Positions 53,014 to 62,116 of a DNA stretch of 64,000 bases are shown here, in pieces. The translations under genes and the position numbers were made by a program. The notes below the pieces were generated by a model, which was not told where the DNA came from, ran no database searches, and worked only from the letters and a program-made list of their open reading frames with translations. Positions within the stretch are counted from its first letter, which is position 1; the number at the start of each line of letters is the position of its first letter. Source of the DNA: CADCTM01 sp049671305. GTDB lineage: Bacteria; Cyanobacteriota; Cyanobacteriia; Cyanobacteriales; Coleofasciculaceae. The stretch is taken from positions 1 through 64,000 of the forward strand of contig JBATUR010000027.1 in assembly GCA_049671305.1 (NCBI GenBank), given 5' to 3'.

Positions 53014-53877
53014 TTATGCCGCATCATCATCATGAGCAAAGCGATGATAGAGGAAGTCGAGGGCATAGTTCCGTAGTTTGTAGTAATGTGGATCTTCCAT
53101 AATTCTGGTACGATCGCGAGGACGTGGAAAATTAATATCCATTATTTCACCAATTTTAGCACTAGGACCATTAGTCATCATGACTAAGCGATCAGCTAAA
53201 AATAGCGCCTCATCAATGTCGTGTGTAATCATCAACACAGTACATTTATGATCGTTCCAAATCTTCAGCAATTCTTCTTGCAATTCCTCTTTGGTGATAG
53301 CATCTAACGCACCAAAAGGTTCATCTAAAATCAAAACTTCGGGACGAATAGCCAAAGCGCGGGCAATTGAAATCCGCTGTTTCATACCACCAGAAAGTTG
53401 GGTTGGCTTTTTATCCGCCGCTTCCAAAAGTCCAACTAAGGCTAAATGTTCGCGAACAATTGCTCTTTTTTCTGCCTGTGGCTTGTTAGGATGAACTGCA
53501 TTAACTGCTAAATAAATGTTTTCAAAAGCAGTCCGCCAAGGCAATAAAGCGTAGTTTTGGAACACTACCATGCGATCGGGACCTGGTTTGGTGATACGCT
53601 TGCCATTGACTCGCACTTCTCCATCTGTGGGATGGGCAAAACCGGAAACCATGTTCAAAAGCGTTGATTTACCACAGCCAGAGTGACCGATAACGCAGAT
53701 AAACTCGCCTTCTTCAACTGTTAAGTTAACGCCATCAAGGACTGTATAGGCACCAGTTTTTGTGGGATAAACTTTAGAAACATTTTCAATTGCCAAAAAT
53801 GGTTCACGTTTGGTGGCAGTTGCGGCTGACTGTCGGCTTGTTTCAGTATCTGTAAAACTTAGAGGACGGTTAATCAT
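53014..53877 (-). CDS. nrtD: Nitrate ABC transporter ATPase NrtD
   Basis: ATP-binding subunit of the nitrate/nitrite permease. From ATG 53877 (287 residues) it has Walker A GHSGCGKSTLL, signature LSGGMKQRISIARAL and Walker B VLILDEPFGALD. The frame extends to TTG 53967, but the extra 30 residues are glutamine/asparagine-rich and have no ribosome site. It follows nrtC by 145 nt. Confidence 0.93.
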   Translation of the reverse strand: MINRPLSFTDTETSRQSAATATKREPFLAIENVSKVYPTKTGAYTVLDGVNLTVEEGEFICVIGHSGCGKSTLLNMVSGFAHPTDGEVRVNGKRITKPGPDRMVVFQNYALLPWRTAFENIYLAVNAVHPNKPQAEKRAIVREHLALVGLLEAADKKPTQLSGGMKQRISIARALAIRPEVLILDEPFGALDAITKEELQEELLKIWNDHKCTVLMITHDIDEALFLADRLVMMTNGPSAKIGEIMDINFPRPRDRTRIMEDPHYYKLRNYALDFLYHRFAHDDDAA

Positions 53878-54022
53878 TGTTGTTGTGGGTTGTGAGTTAT
53901 TTTGTTGCTGGTTATAAGATTTGATACTTACAAAATTAAAGATTGATTGCTGTTGTTTGTACAACAAATCTATTAATTATTAGTTGTTAATAAAATAATA
54001 CCAACAACCAATAATTAATAAC

Positions 54023-56026
54023 CTAGGCGGCGACAGTAGGACGTGAATCAAGCACGACTTCGGCAATACTGATATCACGTTTAATTGCTAAATCTTGGAG
54101 ATAACTAATTGGATCGTCTGGATTAAACGTTGTGCCATCATGTAATTTGATTGCCGAACGCTTATATTTAACATCCAAAATTCCTAGTTCTCTTGCTGCT
54201 GTACTAAACACATTAACTCGACACACCCTTTCTAAAATTTCTACCCAATTTCTGGGGAAAGGAGTATCACCCCAACGCGCCATCTGAGTCATGTGCCACA
54301 AATGTTCAGTCCGACTAGGACGGTTGACGCCATCTCCATAAAATAGATGGTGAGCATACTCGCGCATCGGTTGATCTAGGCTACAAACTGCACTATTAGG
54401 ATCTCCCAACTGGATATAAGCAATATCCGTACTAACATATTCACGCTGGGCGAGAATTTGACGTACTTCTAAGTTATTTGCCGGATCTGAGCAGTATTGG
54501 CAAGCTTCTAGTAAGGCTTTAACTAAAGCAATGTGGGTGTTGGGATAGGCATTTGCCCATTCTTCACGCACACTAAGAACTTTACCAGGATGTCCGGGCC
54601 AAATTTCTAAATCTGTGGCAACCGTAAAACCGACTCCTTCCATTGCGGCGCGGATATTCCAAGGTTCTCCCACACAGAAACCGTCAATGGTTCCTGCTTG
54701 CAAGTCTACAACCATTTGCGCGGGTGGAATTGTTTTGAGTGAAACATCACGGTCTGGATCGATGCCACCGGAAGCTAACCAGTAACGCAGCAGCAGGTTG
54801 TGCATCGAGGAAGGGTGAACCATTGCCATGCGGTGCTGTTGTGCCGGGGATTCTAGCAGCATTTTTTTGAAGTCTGCTAAGGTGTAAATCCCTTGGTCGT
54901 AAAAACGCTTGCAGAGGGTGATGCCGTTGCCGTTGCGGCTCATGGTTAAGGAGCTAACGGTGGGGACGGGTTTGTTTTCATGACCGCCCAAAGTTAACCA
55001 TAAGGGCATTCCAGAAGGGGTTTGGGCGGCGTCTAAGTAGCCACCAACTAAACCATCAACGACACCGCGCCAGCTTGTTTCCCGTACCAGGTTGACTTCA
55101 TCTAGTCCATGCTTGGCAAAGAAGCCTTTTTCTTTGGCAATAGCAACGGGGGCGCAGGCGGTTAGGGGGATGAAACCAATGTCTAGGTTGACTTTTTCTA
55201 GTCCATGACGCGCCACAACTGAGGATTTTCTTGCCCGAATTTTCTTGATGCGCTTTTGCTGGTTGAGGAAGTAAATCATTTCCGAGCGCAAGCTGTAGTA
55301 GCTGGGGTGCTCGACGACTTCCATGCGCTTACGGGGGCGGGGAATATCAACATCGAGGATCTGACCAATTTTTGATCCAGGACTGTTGGTGAGCATGACG
55401 ATGCGATCGGAAAGTAGTACGGCTTCGTCTACATCATGGGTTACCATAATGCCCGTAACTTGGTTTTCCTCGCATATTTTCATCAACTGCTCTTGCAAGT
55501 TGCCCCGTGTTAAGGCATCCAGTGCGCCGAAGGGTTCATCAAGGAGTAGGAGTTTGGGGCGTAGGGCGAGGGCACGTGCGATCGCAACTCGTTGTTTCAT
55601 GCCCCCTGATAGTTGCGCGGGTTGCTTGTCGGCGGCGTGGCGCAGTCCTACCATATCAATATGGGCTTCGACGATGCCTTTACGCTCACCTGCTGGCATA
55701 TCTTTCATGACTGAGTTGACTGCCAGGGCGATGTTTTCTCGGACTGTGCGCCAAGGTAGCAGCGAGTAGTTTTGAAACACTACCATGCGATCGGGACCGG
55801 GTTTAGTAATGCGTTGCCCTTCTAAAGTGACGACGCCTTCAGTTGGCGAATCTAAACCGGCAATCATATTTAAAAGGGTCGATTTACCACAACCGGAGTG
55901 ACCAATTAAAGAGACAAATTCGCCTTTTTTGATCTGTAAATCGATACCTGTGAGGGCAATATATTCACCGCCACCTGTTAGGGGAAAAGCTTTATCAAGT
56001 TGGTCAACTGAAACAAAGACGCTCAT
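54023..56026 (-). CDS. nrtC: Nitrate ABC transporter ATPase/regulatory fusion NrtC
   Basis: The 667-residue protein fuses an N-terminal ABC ATPase (GHSGCGKSTLLNMIAGL, LSGGMKQRVAIARAL, LLLDEPFGALD) to a C-terminal NrtA-like substrate-binding domain (from about 285, DIGFIPLTACAPVAIAKEKG). In cyanobacteria the C-terminal domain mediates ammonium inhibition of nitrate uptake. Both parts are complete. It lies 77 nt after nrtB. Confidence 0.95.
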   Translation of the reverse strand: MSVFVSVDQLDKAFPLTGGGEYIALTGIDLQIKKGEFVSLIGHSGCGKSTLLNMIAGLDSPTEGVVTLEGQRITKPGPDRMVVFQNYSLLPWRTVRENIALAVNSVMKDMPAGERKGIVEAHIDMVGLRHAADKQPAQLSGGMKQRVAIARALALRPKLLLLDEPFGALDALTRGNLQEQLMKICEENQVTGIMVTHDVDEAVLLSDRIVMLTNSPGSKIGQILDVDIPRPRKRMEVVEHPSYYSLRSEMIYFLNQQKRIKKIRARKSSVVARHGLEKVNLDIGFIPLTACAPVAIAKEKGFFAKHGLDEVNLVRETSWRGVVDGLVGGYLDAAQTPSGMPLWLTLGGHENKPVPTVSSLTMSRNGNGITLCKRFYDQGIYTLADFKKMLLESPAQQHRMAMVHPSSMHNLLLRYWLASGGIDPDRDVSLKTIPPAQMVVDLQAGTIDGFCVGEPWNIRAAMEGVGFTVATDLEIWPGHPGKVLSVREEWANAYPNTHIALVKALLEACQYCSDPANNLEVRQILAQREYVSTDIAYIQLGDPNSAVCSLDQPMREYAHHLFYGDGVNRPSRTEHLWHMTQMARWGDTPFPRNWVEILERVCRVNVFSTAARELGILDVKYKRSAIKLHDGTTFNPDDPISYLQDLAIKRDISIAEVVLDSRPTVAA

Positions 56027-56103
56027 TGGTTCTTAATCCTTCCTTAATCGTTGGTCTTTCATTAGATATTGCAACGTTTTTAATAGTTACGATTAACTAT
56101 TAA

Positions 56104-56943
56104 TTACTTCTGTTCAGGAGGTAGAATGCGATTTTCGAGCCAAATCATTAGTTTGTCGAGGATTAAGCCAACAGCACCGATGTAAATAACTGCCAAGATT
56201 ACTTCACTAACTTGGTTATTTTGATAAGCATTCCAGATAAAGAAGCCAATACCAACAATACCAGACATCACGATTTCGGCGGCGATAATTGCTAACCAAG
56301 CGAGTCCCAAAGCAATTCTTAATCCGGTGAAAATGTAAGGAAGTGCGGAGGGAATCAGAATGTTGAAAAAGTACTCTTTTTTGGAGAGTTGTAGAACTTT
56401 AGCAACGTTGTTGTAGTCGCTCGGAATTTGTTGTACACCAACTGAGGTGTTGATTAAGATGGGCCAGATTGCAGTAATAAAGATTACGAAAAGTGCAGCA
56501 GGTTCGTTTTGTCTTAATGCTGCCAAAGCAATGGGAACCCACGCCAAAGGTGCAACAACTCGTAAGAATTGAAATATCGGATCTAAGGCTTTTGACATCA
56601 ATTTGTTGGTGCCAACTAAGATGCCTAAACCAATACCAACAATCGCAGCGAGGGAGTAACCGATCGCAACTCGTTGTATACTAGCCCAAACTTGCCAAAA
56701 CAAGCCTTTATCAATACCACCTCTGTCATAAAATGGGTACTGAATCAGCATCCAGGTTTCTTTAACTACTTGAATCGGTCCAGGTAGTGTTGCGCCGGGA
56801 AAGGAAGAAAATATCTGCCAGATAACAAGGAAAATTGCGATCGCAATTAATGGCGGTACAAGTTCAGGAATTTGCTTTTTTATGCCAGTTACAAAAGCAT
56901 TTTCTGAGCCCCTTACGACAGGGCGTCTTTGGACTGTGGTCAT
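56104..56943 (-). CDS. nrtB: Nitrate ABC transporter permease NrtB
   Basis: The 279-residue inner-membrane permease has about six membrane segments and the EAA-like loop. The sequence QIPSDYNNVAKVLQLSKKEY and FFNILIPSALPYIFTGLRIA are the ABC coupling region, typical of the nitrate/taurine/sulfonate family. It lies 143 nt downstream of nrtA. Confidence 0.93.
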   Translation of the reverse strand: MTTVQRRPVVRGSENAFVTGIKKQIPELVPPLIAIAIFLVIWQIFSSFPGATLPGPIQVVKETWMLIQYPFYDRGGIDKGLFWQVWASIQRVAIGYSLAAIVGIGLGILVGTNKLMSKALDPIFQFLRVVAPLAWVPIALAALRQNEPAALFVIFITAIWPILINTSVGVQQIPSDYNNVAKVLQLSKKEYFFNILIPSALPYIFTGLRIALGLAWLAIIAAEIVMSGIVGIGFFIWNAYQNNQVSEVILAVIYIGAVGLILDKLMIWLENRILPPEQK

Positions 56944-57086
56944 GACTGTCTCCTTCTCAAATTCTAGGGAATCAACAAGTGAAATTTACTGTGAACAGCG
57001 AGCACCTTCATTATTTTGATTTTGGTTAAATTCAGTTATAAAAAACCCCGAATATAACCAAAAATTTACTACTGATTGGATGAAAC

Positions 57087-58448
57087 CTAAATTTGTACTC
57101 TCTTGATTTGCAAACTCTTTAAGTACTCTTCTGGCTTTTCTGGGTCAAACTTAATGCCATCAAAGAATTCTTCAATGCCACGAGAGGTACTTGTCGGAAT
57201 ATCAGCGGCGGGTACACCCAGCTCTTGAGCTGCTGCTTTCCAAATATCTTCGCGGTTAACTTTATCTATGATTCCCTTTGCCTTTCCTAACGTTTCTTTC
57301 GGCAAGAAACCCCAACGAACACTTTCGGTTATGAACCATAAATCGTGGCTCTTGTATGGATAGGAAACACTACCTTTCTGATCCTTCCAGTAGTAAGCTG
57401 CCATCGTTTTATCGTCAATGACTCGACCATCACCCATATTGTATTTGCCTTGAAATGGGTCCATCAGCACGTCCGCTGGCAGGTTAAAGTAGTTGCGTCC
57501 AGATAGAATATCTGCCGCTTCTTTACGATTGTCAAAATTATCCAACCACTGTTGTGCCTCCATAATGCCTTTCAAGACAGCTTTTGTTGCCTTGGGATTT
57601 TTATCAACCCAATCTGCTCTGATAGCTAGGTATTCTTCTGGGTGATTTTTCCACATTTCGGCGGTTAATGTTGATAAGAATCCAATCTGCTCCTTGACAA
57701 TTCGATAGGGCCAGGGGTCGCCTGTACTAAAAGCATCCATCGTACCTGTCTTCATATTTGCCACAGTTTGGGCAGCAGGCACAGTCAGCAACTTAATATC
57801 TTCATCTGGATCAATACCACTCGCTGCTAACCAATAGCGAATCCAAAAATCTTGGTTAACTTGTGGGAAAGTATGGGCAGCAGTAAAGGGAGTGTTGGCG
57901 CTTTTAAGTTTGGTTACAAGTGCTTTGCCTTGGTCTATTTTTGTAGCAATTCCCTTACCTTTGTGCTTATTGGAAAGAGCAATTCCATTTCCTTGAGTAA
58001 TCAACTGCGCCAAAAGATACATGGGAACTGGTTTATTTCCCTTAGTGATTAGCCCCTCACTAATCAGATGAGGCATTGGCATTTGATACTGTCCGCCATC
58101 AACACCGCCACCGGCTGAACCAATTTCGGTATTGTCCCGCATTGAGCCCCAGTTAGCTTGCTTAGAAACATCGACATCGGTCATGCCGTACTTAGCAAAG
58201 AAGCCCTTTTCTTTAGCAATAATTAGAGGCGCGGCTTCTACGATCGGAATATAACCTAACTTAATTTTTGTAGTTTCTGGGGCTTGGGCTGGGTCAGCAC
58301 TAGCGACTGGGGTTGCTTGTGATTGAGTTGTACTATTACCAGTTGAACTGGGAGGATTTCCTACACAAGCTTTGAGGAATATAGAACCGGCTGCTGATGC
58401 ACCTGCTGTGATTATAAATCTACGTCGAGAACCTGAAAATTTGCTCAT
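57087..58448 (-). CDS. nrtA: Nitrate-binding lipoprotein NrtA
   Basis: This 453-residue periplasmic, membrane-anchored nitrate/nitrite-binding protein starts with a twin-arginine-like stretch (SGSRRRFIITAGASA) and a lipobox-like SIFLKAC. The substrate domain has LGYIPIVEAAPLIIAKEKGF and NWGSMRDNTEIGSAGGGVDG, the NrtA signatures. A near-perfect ribosome site AAGGAGGT lies 2 nt before the ATG. It heads the nrt operon; nirA and narB are not in this window. Confidence 0.95.
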   Translation of the reverse strand: MSKFSGSRRRFIITAGASAAGSIFLKACVGNPPSSTGNSTTQSQATPVASADPAQAPETTKIKLGYIPIVEAAPLIIAKEKGFFAKYGMTDVDVSKQANWGSMRDNTEIGSAGGGVDGGQYQMPMPHLISEGLITKGNKPVPMYLLAQLITQGNGIALSNKHKGKGIATKIDQGKALVTKLKSANTPFTAAHTFPQVNQDFWIRYWLAASGIDPDEDIKLLTVPAAQTVANMKTGTMDAFSTGDPWPYRIVKEQIGFLSTLTAEMWKNHPEEYLAIRADWVDKNPKATKAVLKGIMEAQQWLDNFDNRKEAADILSGRNYFNLPADVLMDPFQGKYNMGDGRVIDDKTMAAYYWKDQKGSVSYPYKSHDLWFITESVRWGFLPKETLGKAKGIIDKVNREDIWKAAAQELGVPAADIPTSTSRGIEEFFDGIKFDPEKPEEYLKSLQIKRVQI

Positions 58449-59057
58449 AAGACCTCCTTGTAGCCAATCCCATCAGGGGCTACTTAATAAGTTAATAAGT
58501 TGGTTTAATTGGGGAACTCAATCGAGTTGCGACAATCTTTAAAAATCTGGCAAGCTATCAACAATTTTCGCCAAGGCTTAGATAAACCTAGCGGTCGAAG
58601 TGGATAACTTTGCTAACATCATTAGTGGCGTCTAACCAACAATCAACCTGGATCAAAACTTGATACCCTGTAGCGTTGGGAAGTCCTGAAGAACAAGGTC
58701 TAGGCTCTGGCGGATGGCTAGACTTTGTTCCTTACGACAACTTTTCATTTGATTGCAACTTGACTCTTAGCATATCATCATCGATTGCTGAAAAATGAGT
58801 TTTACCCCGTGAATATGAAATAAATCTTAAATGATAACCATAAGACTTTTCTTAATGAAACACAGTCTGGCACTATCATCTATTTGATTAATTCTATATA
58901 AAAGATTGGTTTTGTCTATGGTATAGGCAACGTTTTCTCTGGAAATGAAGCCAGTAACCAGTCTTTTGAGAGATTTTTCTAGCTTTTCTCCCAAAAGACA
59001 GATGACAAACAACTAAAACTTCTTAAGTGCCTCTCTCATATTACTTTGCTCAAATTC
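58449..59057. other. nrt promoter region
   Basis: About 609 nt upstream of nrtA hold no convincing gene. I looked for the NtcA consensus GTA-N8-TAC by eye and found no exact match, so if NtcA controls this operon it uses a degenerate site or one further upstream. A short minus-strand frame at 58827-59012 is not protein-like. Confidence 0.5.
58451..58458 (-). promoter_or_regulatory. Strong ribosome binding site of nrtA
   Basis: AAGGAGGT on the minus strand (complement of 58451-58458), two bases before the ATG. Most genes here have weak or no Shine-Dalgarno sequence, so this suggests high translation. Confidence 0.8.
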
Positions 59058-59498
59058 TCATATTACTTTGACTAAAACAGTATCCCCCTGAATCTTCGCT
59101 TCATAAGTCTGCAAAGGCTGCAGCGCTGGTTCCCTAAGCACTTTACCCTGGGAACTATACTTTGCACCATGACAAGGGCAGACAAAAGACTTCTCATCTT
59201 GCTTCCATTCCACAGTGCATCCTTTGTGTGTACAAGTCGGATTGACAGCTAATATAGTTTTGGCGTCAGTGGGGTTGCTGACAACAATTAACCCACCTTT
59301 AGCAAACTCCTTTTTAAGAATTTGCCCTTTTTGGTTCAACTCAGCTACAGTACCCACAGACTGAAACCCATCTGCATTAGGTGGGCTCGCTGCTGACTCC
59401 GACTTTTCCGATTTGGGATTACACGCGACTAGTGCCACAGGCAAGGAACCCGCCACCCCGCCAACTCCCACCCACATAAGAAACTCACGACGATTCAT
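59058..59498 (-). CDS. Rieske [2Fe-2S] lipoprotein
   Basis: The 146-residue protein has a twin-arginine-type signal (MNRREFLMWVGVGG) with lipobox-like ALVAC, then a Rieske domain with the ligands CTHKGC and CPCHGAKY. Both cysteines and both histidines are present. It is short and lacks the second membrane-anchored features of cytochrome b6f PetC, so it is a soluble or lipid-anchored Rieske protein of unknown partner. It is upstream of the nrt operon but separated by 609 nt. Confidence 0.88.
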   Translation of the reverse strand: MNRREFLMWVGVGGVAGSLPVALVACNPKSEKSESAASPPNADGFQSVGTVAELNQKGQILKKEFAKGGLIVVSNPTDAKTILAVNPTCTHKGCTVEWKQDEKSFVCPCHGAKYSSQGKVLREPALQPLQTYEAKIQGDTVLVKVI

Positions 59499-59600
59499 AA
59501 AATAGTAATTAAGTCAAGAAACTCTTGCTTAATTTTGGCATGATACTTTCTGAAATGTCAGATTAAGATAGCTATAAGCCTTCAAACCGATTAGTAAAAA

Positions 59601-60188
59601 ATGAATAAGGAAGATTTTTGTCCTTTCGTGATTATTTGTCCTGGCATACATGATTTAGAGTTAACTGAGGCTTTTTTAGAAAAGTTGCAATTAGGTAAAA
59701 ATAATCATCAATTTAGTGCAAAAGATTCTCAAGTTTTAATCTTTCCAGCTCAAGACTATCCAGCATATTCAGTAATGCACATTGTAAAATTTTTGCAAAG
59801 TCAGATTACTAATATAAAATCCCCTCTAGTTTTTATTAGTTTTAGTGCAGGTGTTGTCGGGGCAATAGGGGCAGCTTTGACGTGGCAACTATTAGGAGGA
59901 AATGTTAAAACCTTAATAGCAATTGATGGTTGGGGCGTGCCTTTATTGGGAATCCCTATTCATCGCCTGAGTCATGATTATTTTACCCATTGGAGTTCGG
60001 CTTTATTAGGTGCTGGAAAAAATAGTTTTTATGCTGATCCAGCAGTTGCTCACTTGAAGTTATGGCAGTCACCGAATATTTGTCGAGGTTGGCGAGTGGA
60101 TTCTACAATAGAAAAAAACATAGAACAGAGAACTTATACAACGGCGGCGGAATATATAATTTGTTTGTTGCAAGATTATTTGAAATGA
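59601..60188 (+). CDS. Alpha/beta-hydrolase-like conserved protein
   Basis: The 195-residue protein has an alpha/beta-hydrolase-like start (FVIICPGIHDLEL), a nucleophile-like FISFSAGVVGAIGA, and IAIDGWGVP then a histidine in RLSHDYFTHW. The nucleophile elbow is degenerate (SFSAG instead of G-x-S-x-G). The protein may be a weak hydrolase or a non-enzymatic relative. Seen in cyanobacteria; function unknown. Confidence 0.65.
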   Translation: MNKEDFCPFVIICPGIHDLELTEAFLEKLQLGKNNHQFSAKDSQVLIFPAQDYPAYSVMHIVKFLQSQITNIKSPLVFISFSAGVVGAIGAALTWQLLGGNVKTLIAIDGWGVPLLGIPIHRLSHDYFTHWSSALLGAGKNSFYADPAVAHLKLWQSPNICRGWRVDSTIEKNIEQRTYTTAAEYIICLLQDYLK

Positions 60189-60345
60189 ATTGCTGATTAT
60201 TAATCAAATTTTGAGCAAGAGTAAGAAGTTTACAGAATTCAAATAAAAAAGTTTTACGTTTTCTTTAAAAACAATGCTATAAATTAAAGCATCAGTTTTT
60301 GGCTCGAAAAAGCTAGGCAAACTAATTGAAGAAAAGGGTAAAACT

Positions 60346-60711
60346 ATGCAACGAAATTGGCTAATAATCATTGCTCTGTGTTCAGGACTTTCTATCGTGC
60401 TTCCTGCTAAAGCGGCTGAAACTAGATGTGGTTGGTTAAAAAATCCTACACCTGCAAATTGGTGGCTACAAGATCGAGATGCTAATTGGACGATATCACT
60501 GCAAGGAGGATATCAAGCCAGAGGTATCGACAATCTTCCTAGTATTGATGAGAAAGAATATGTAAGAACTAATGGTTATTATGGTTATAGCTGTGCGTGT
60601 TTACGTGTTGTGACAGATGTTAATCGACAGAGAATTACCAGCATTCAAAGTGGTGAACAATTACCATTAAAAACTTGTCGCCAAGATCCAAATTTGCCAA
60701 AAAATCGTTAG
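60346..60711 (+). CDS. DUF4087 exported protein
   Basis: The 121-residue protein has a signal peptide ending PAKAAET (about residue 25) and then RCGWLKNPTPANWWLQDRDA and NGYYGYSCACLRV, the DUF4087 pattern with conserved cysteines. Function of the family is unknown. A weak AAGAAAAG sequence precedes the ATG. Confidence 0.75.
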   Translation: MQRNWLIIIALCSGLSIVLPAKAAETRCGWLKNPTPANWWLQDRDANWTISLQGGYQARGIDNLPSIDEKEYVRTNGYYGYSCACLRVVTDVNRQRITSIQSGEQLPLKTCRQDPNLPKNR

Positions 60712-60841
60712 TTATAGAAAACAGTTTAAATTATCGAGTGTTGTTGAATGATGCGTGATTGCATCGTAAAATTCAAAGTTATCTTGTGATTCATACGCCT
60801 TTCAGTAACACTTTATAATTAACAACTATAATTTATGTTCC

Positions 60842-61987
60842 ATGAGCAAAACACCCTTACGTCTAGTATCTCTAGATGTATTTCGAGGCATTACTATTGC
60901 CGCCATGATTCTTGTCAATATGGCAGGAGTTGCTGACCAAGTTTATCCTTTTTTAGTTCATGCTGACTGGAATGGTTGCACGCCAACAGATTTTATTTTT
61001 CCCTTTTTTCTGTTTATTATCGGCGTAGCAATGTCTTTCTCTCTAGCAAAATACACAGATTCCTTGTCTAACTCATCTCTTAACAAAGATTGGAGGGGTA
61101 TTTATTGGCGACTCATTTACCGTAGCGCTTGCTTATTTAGTCTGGGGTTACTATTAAACGGATTTTGGAATTACGATTGGCAGACTATCCGCATAATGGG
61201 AGTTTTGCAGCGAATTAGTTTGTCTTATTTAGTCGCCGCCTTAATTATTTTAAGACTACCTAAAAAAGTACAATATTTAATTGCATTTTTATTACTAATC
61301 ATCTATTGGCTTGCTATGTCTTTTATTTCAGTTCCCGGTTATGGAGTTGGCAACTTAACAAGAGATGGTAACTTTGGTGCTTATTTTGATCGCTTAATTA
61401 TTGGCGCAGCACATTTATATAAAGGCGATAAGTTTAATTCATTAGGAGATCCAGAAGGTTTATTTAGTACAATTCCAGCAATTGTTAATGTTTTGTTTGG
61501 TAATTTTACGGGAGAATGGTTACGCAAAGAACCTGTAAAATCCCGCACGAGTATAAGTTTAGTTTTAGTTGGACTAAGTTGTTTAATAATTGGTCAAGTT
61601 TGGGGTTTTTGGTTTCCCATCAACAAGAAACTATGGACAAGTTCTTATGTTGTGTTTACCACGGGTTGGGCTTTGCTTTTGCTTGCCAGTTGTTATGAAT
61701 TAATCGAAGTTCGTGGCTTACGTCGTTGGGGAAAGCCGTTTGAAATTATGGGACTTAATGCAATTTTTGTCTTTATTAGTTCAGTTTTAATGATTAAAAT
61801 ATTAGTGAAAACTCATGTTGGCAGCGGTGAGAAAGCACCGAGTACTTACACTTGGATTTATGAGCATTTTTTTGCATCTTGGGCAGGCGAAATAAATGGT
61901 TCTTTATTATTTGCAACGGTAACGTTATTATTTTGGTGGTTGGTTGTTTATGTTATGTATCGAAAGCGGTGGTTTGTGAAAATTTAA
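60842..61987 (+). CDS. Membrane acyltransferase, NagX/YeiB type
   Basis: The 381-residue protein has about ten membrane segments. The N-terminus LRLVSLDVFRGITIAAMILV is the start of the heparan-alpha-glucosaminide acetyltransferase-like family, and WNGCTPTDFIFPFFLFIIG is a second signature. It may move acyl groups onto a sugar across the membrane. It converges with the WD40 gene at a bidirectional terminator. Confidence 0.85.
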   Translation: MSKTPLRLVSLDVFRGITIAAMILVNMAGVADQVYPFLVHADWNGCTPTDFIFPFFLFIIGVAMSFSLAKYTDSLSNSSLNKDWRGIYWRLIYRSACLFSLGLLLNGFWNYDWQTIRIMGVLQRISLSYLVAALIILRLPKKVQYLIAFLLLIIYWLAMSFISVPGYGVGNLTRDGNFGAYFDRLIIGAAHLYKGDKFNSLGDPEGLFSTIPAIVNVLFGNFTGEWLRKEPVKSRTSISLVLVGLSCLIIGQVWGFWFPINKKLWTSSYVVFTTGWALLLLASCYELIEVRGLRRWGKPFEIMGLNAIFVFISSVLMIKILVKTHVGSGEKAPSTYTWIYEHFFASWAGEINGSLLFATVTLLFWWLVVYVMYRKRWFVKI

Positions 61988-62035
61988 GAGATATTCTAAA
62001 GTCACAAATATATCCTAGATGATTTCAGCGCTATC

Positions 62036-62066
62036 AAAAAAGGCCTGTCTATATGGGCTATTTTTT
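62036..62066. terminator. Bidirectional terminator between convergent genes
   Basis: AAAAAAGGCC (62036-62045) and GGGCTATTTTTT (62055-62066) form an imperfect hairpin with A- and T-tracts on opposite sides, between the acyltransferase and the WD40 gene. Confidence 0.7.
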
Positions 62067-62116
62067 ATTAAGAATTCATAGGCTAAACTTTCTTCAATCT
62101 ACTTGAATTTATCAGC

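Noticed and set aside
58827..59012. 61-codon frame upstream of nrtA
   Set aside because: No recognisable features and it lies in the presumed regulatory region.
58449..59057. NtcA site GTA-N8-TAC upstream of nrtA
   Set aside because: All GTA triplets there were checked by eye; none is followed by TAC at the right distance.
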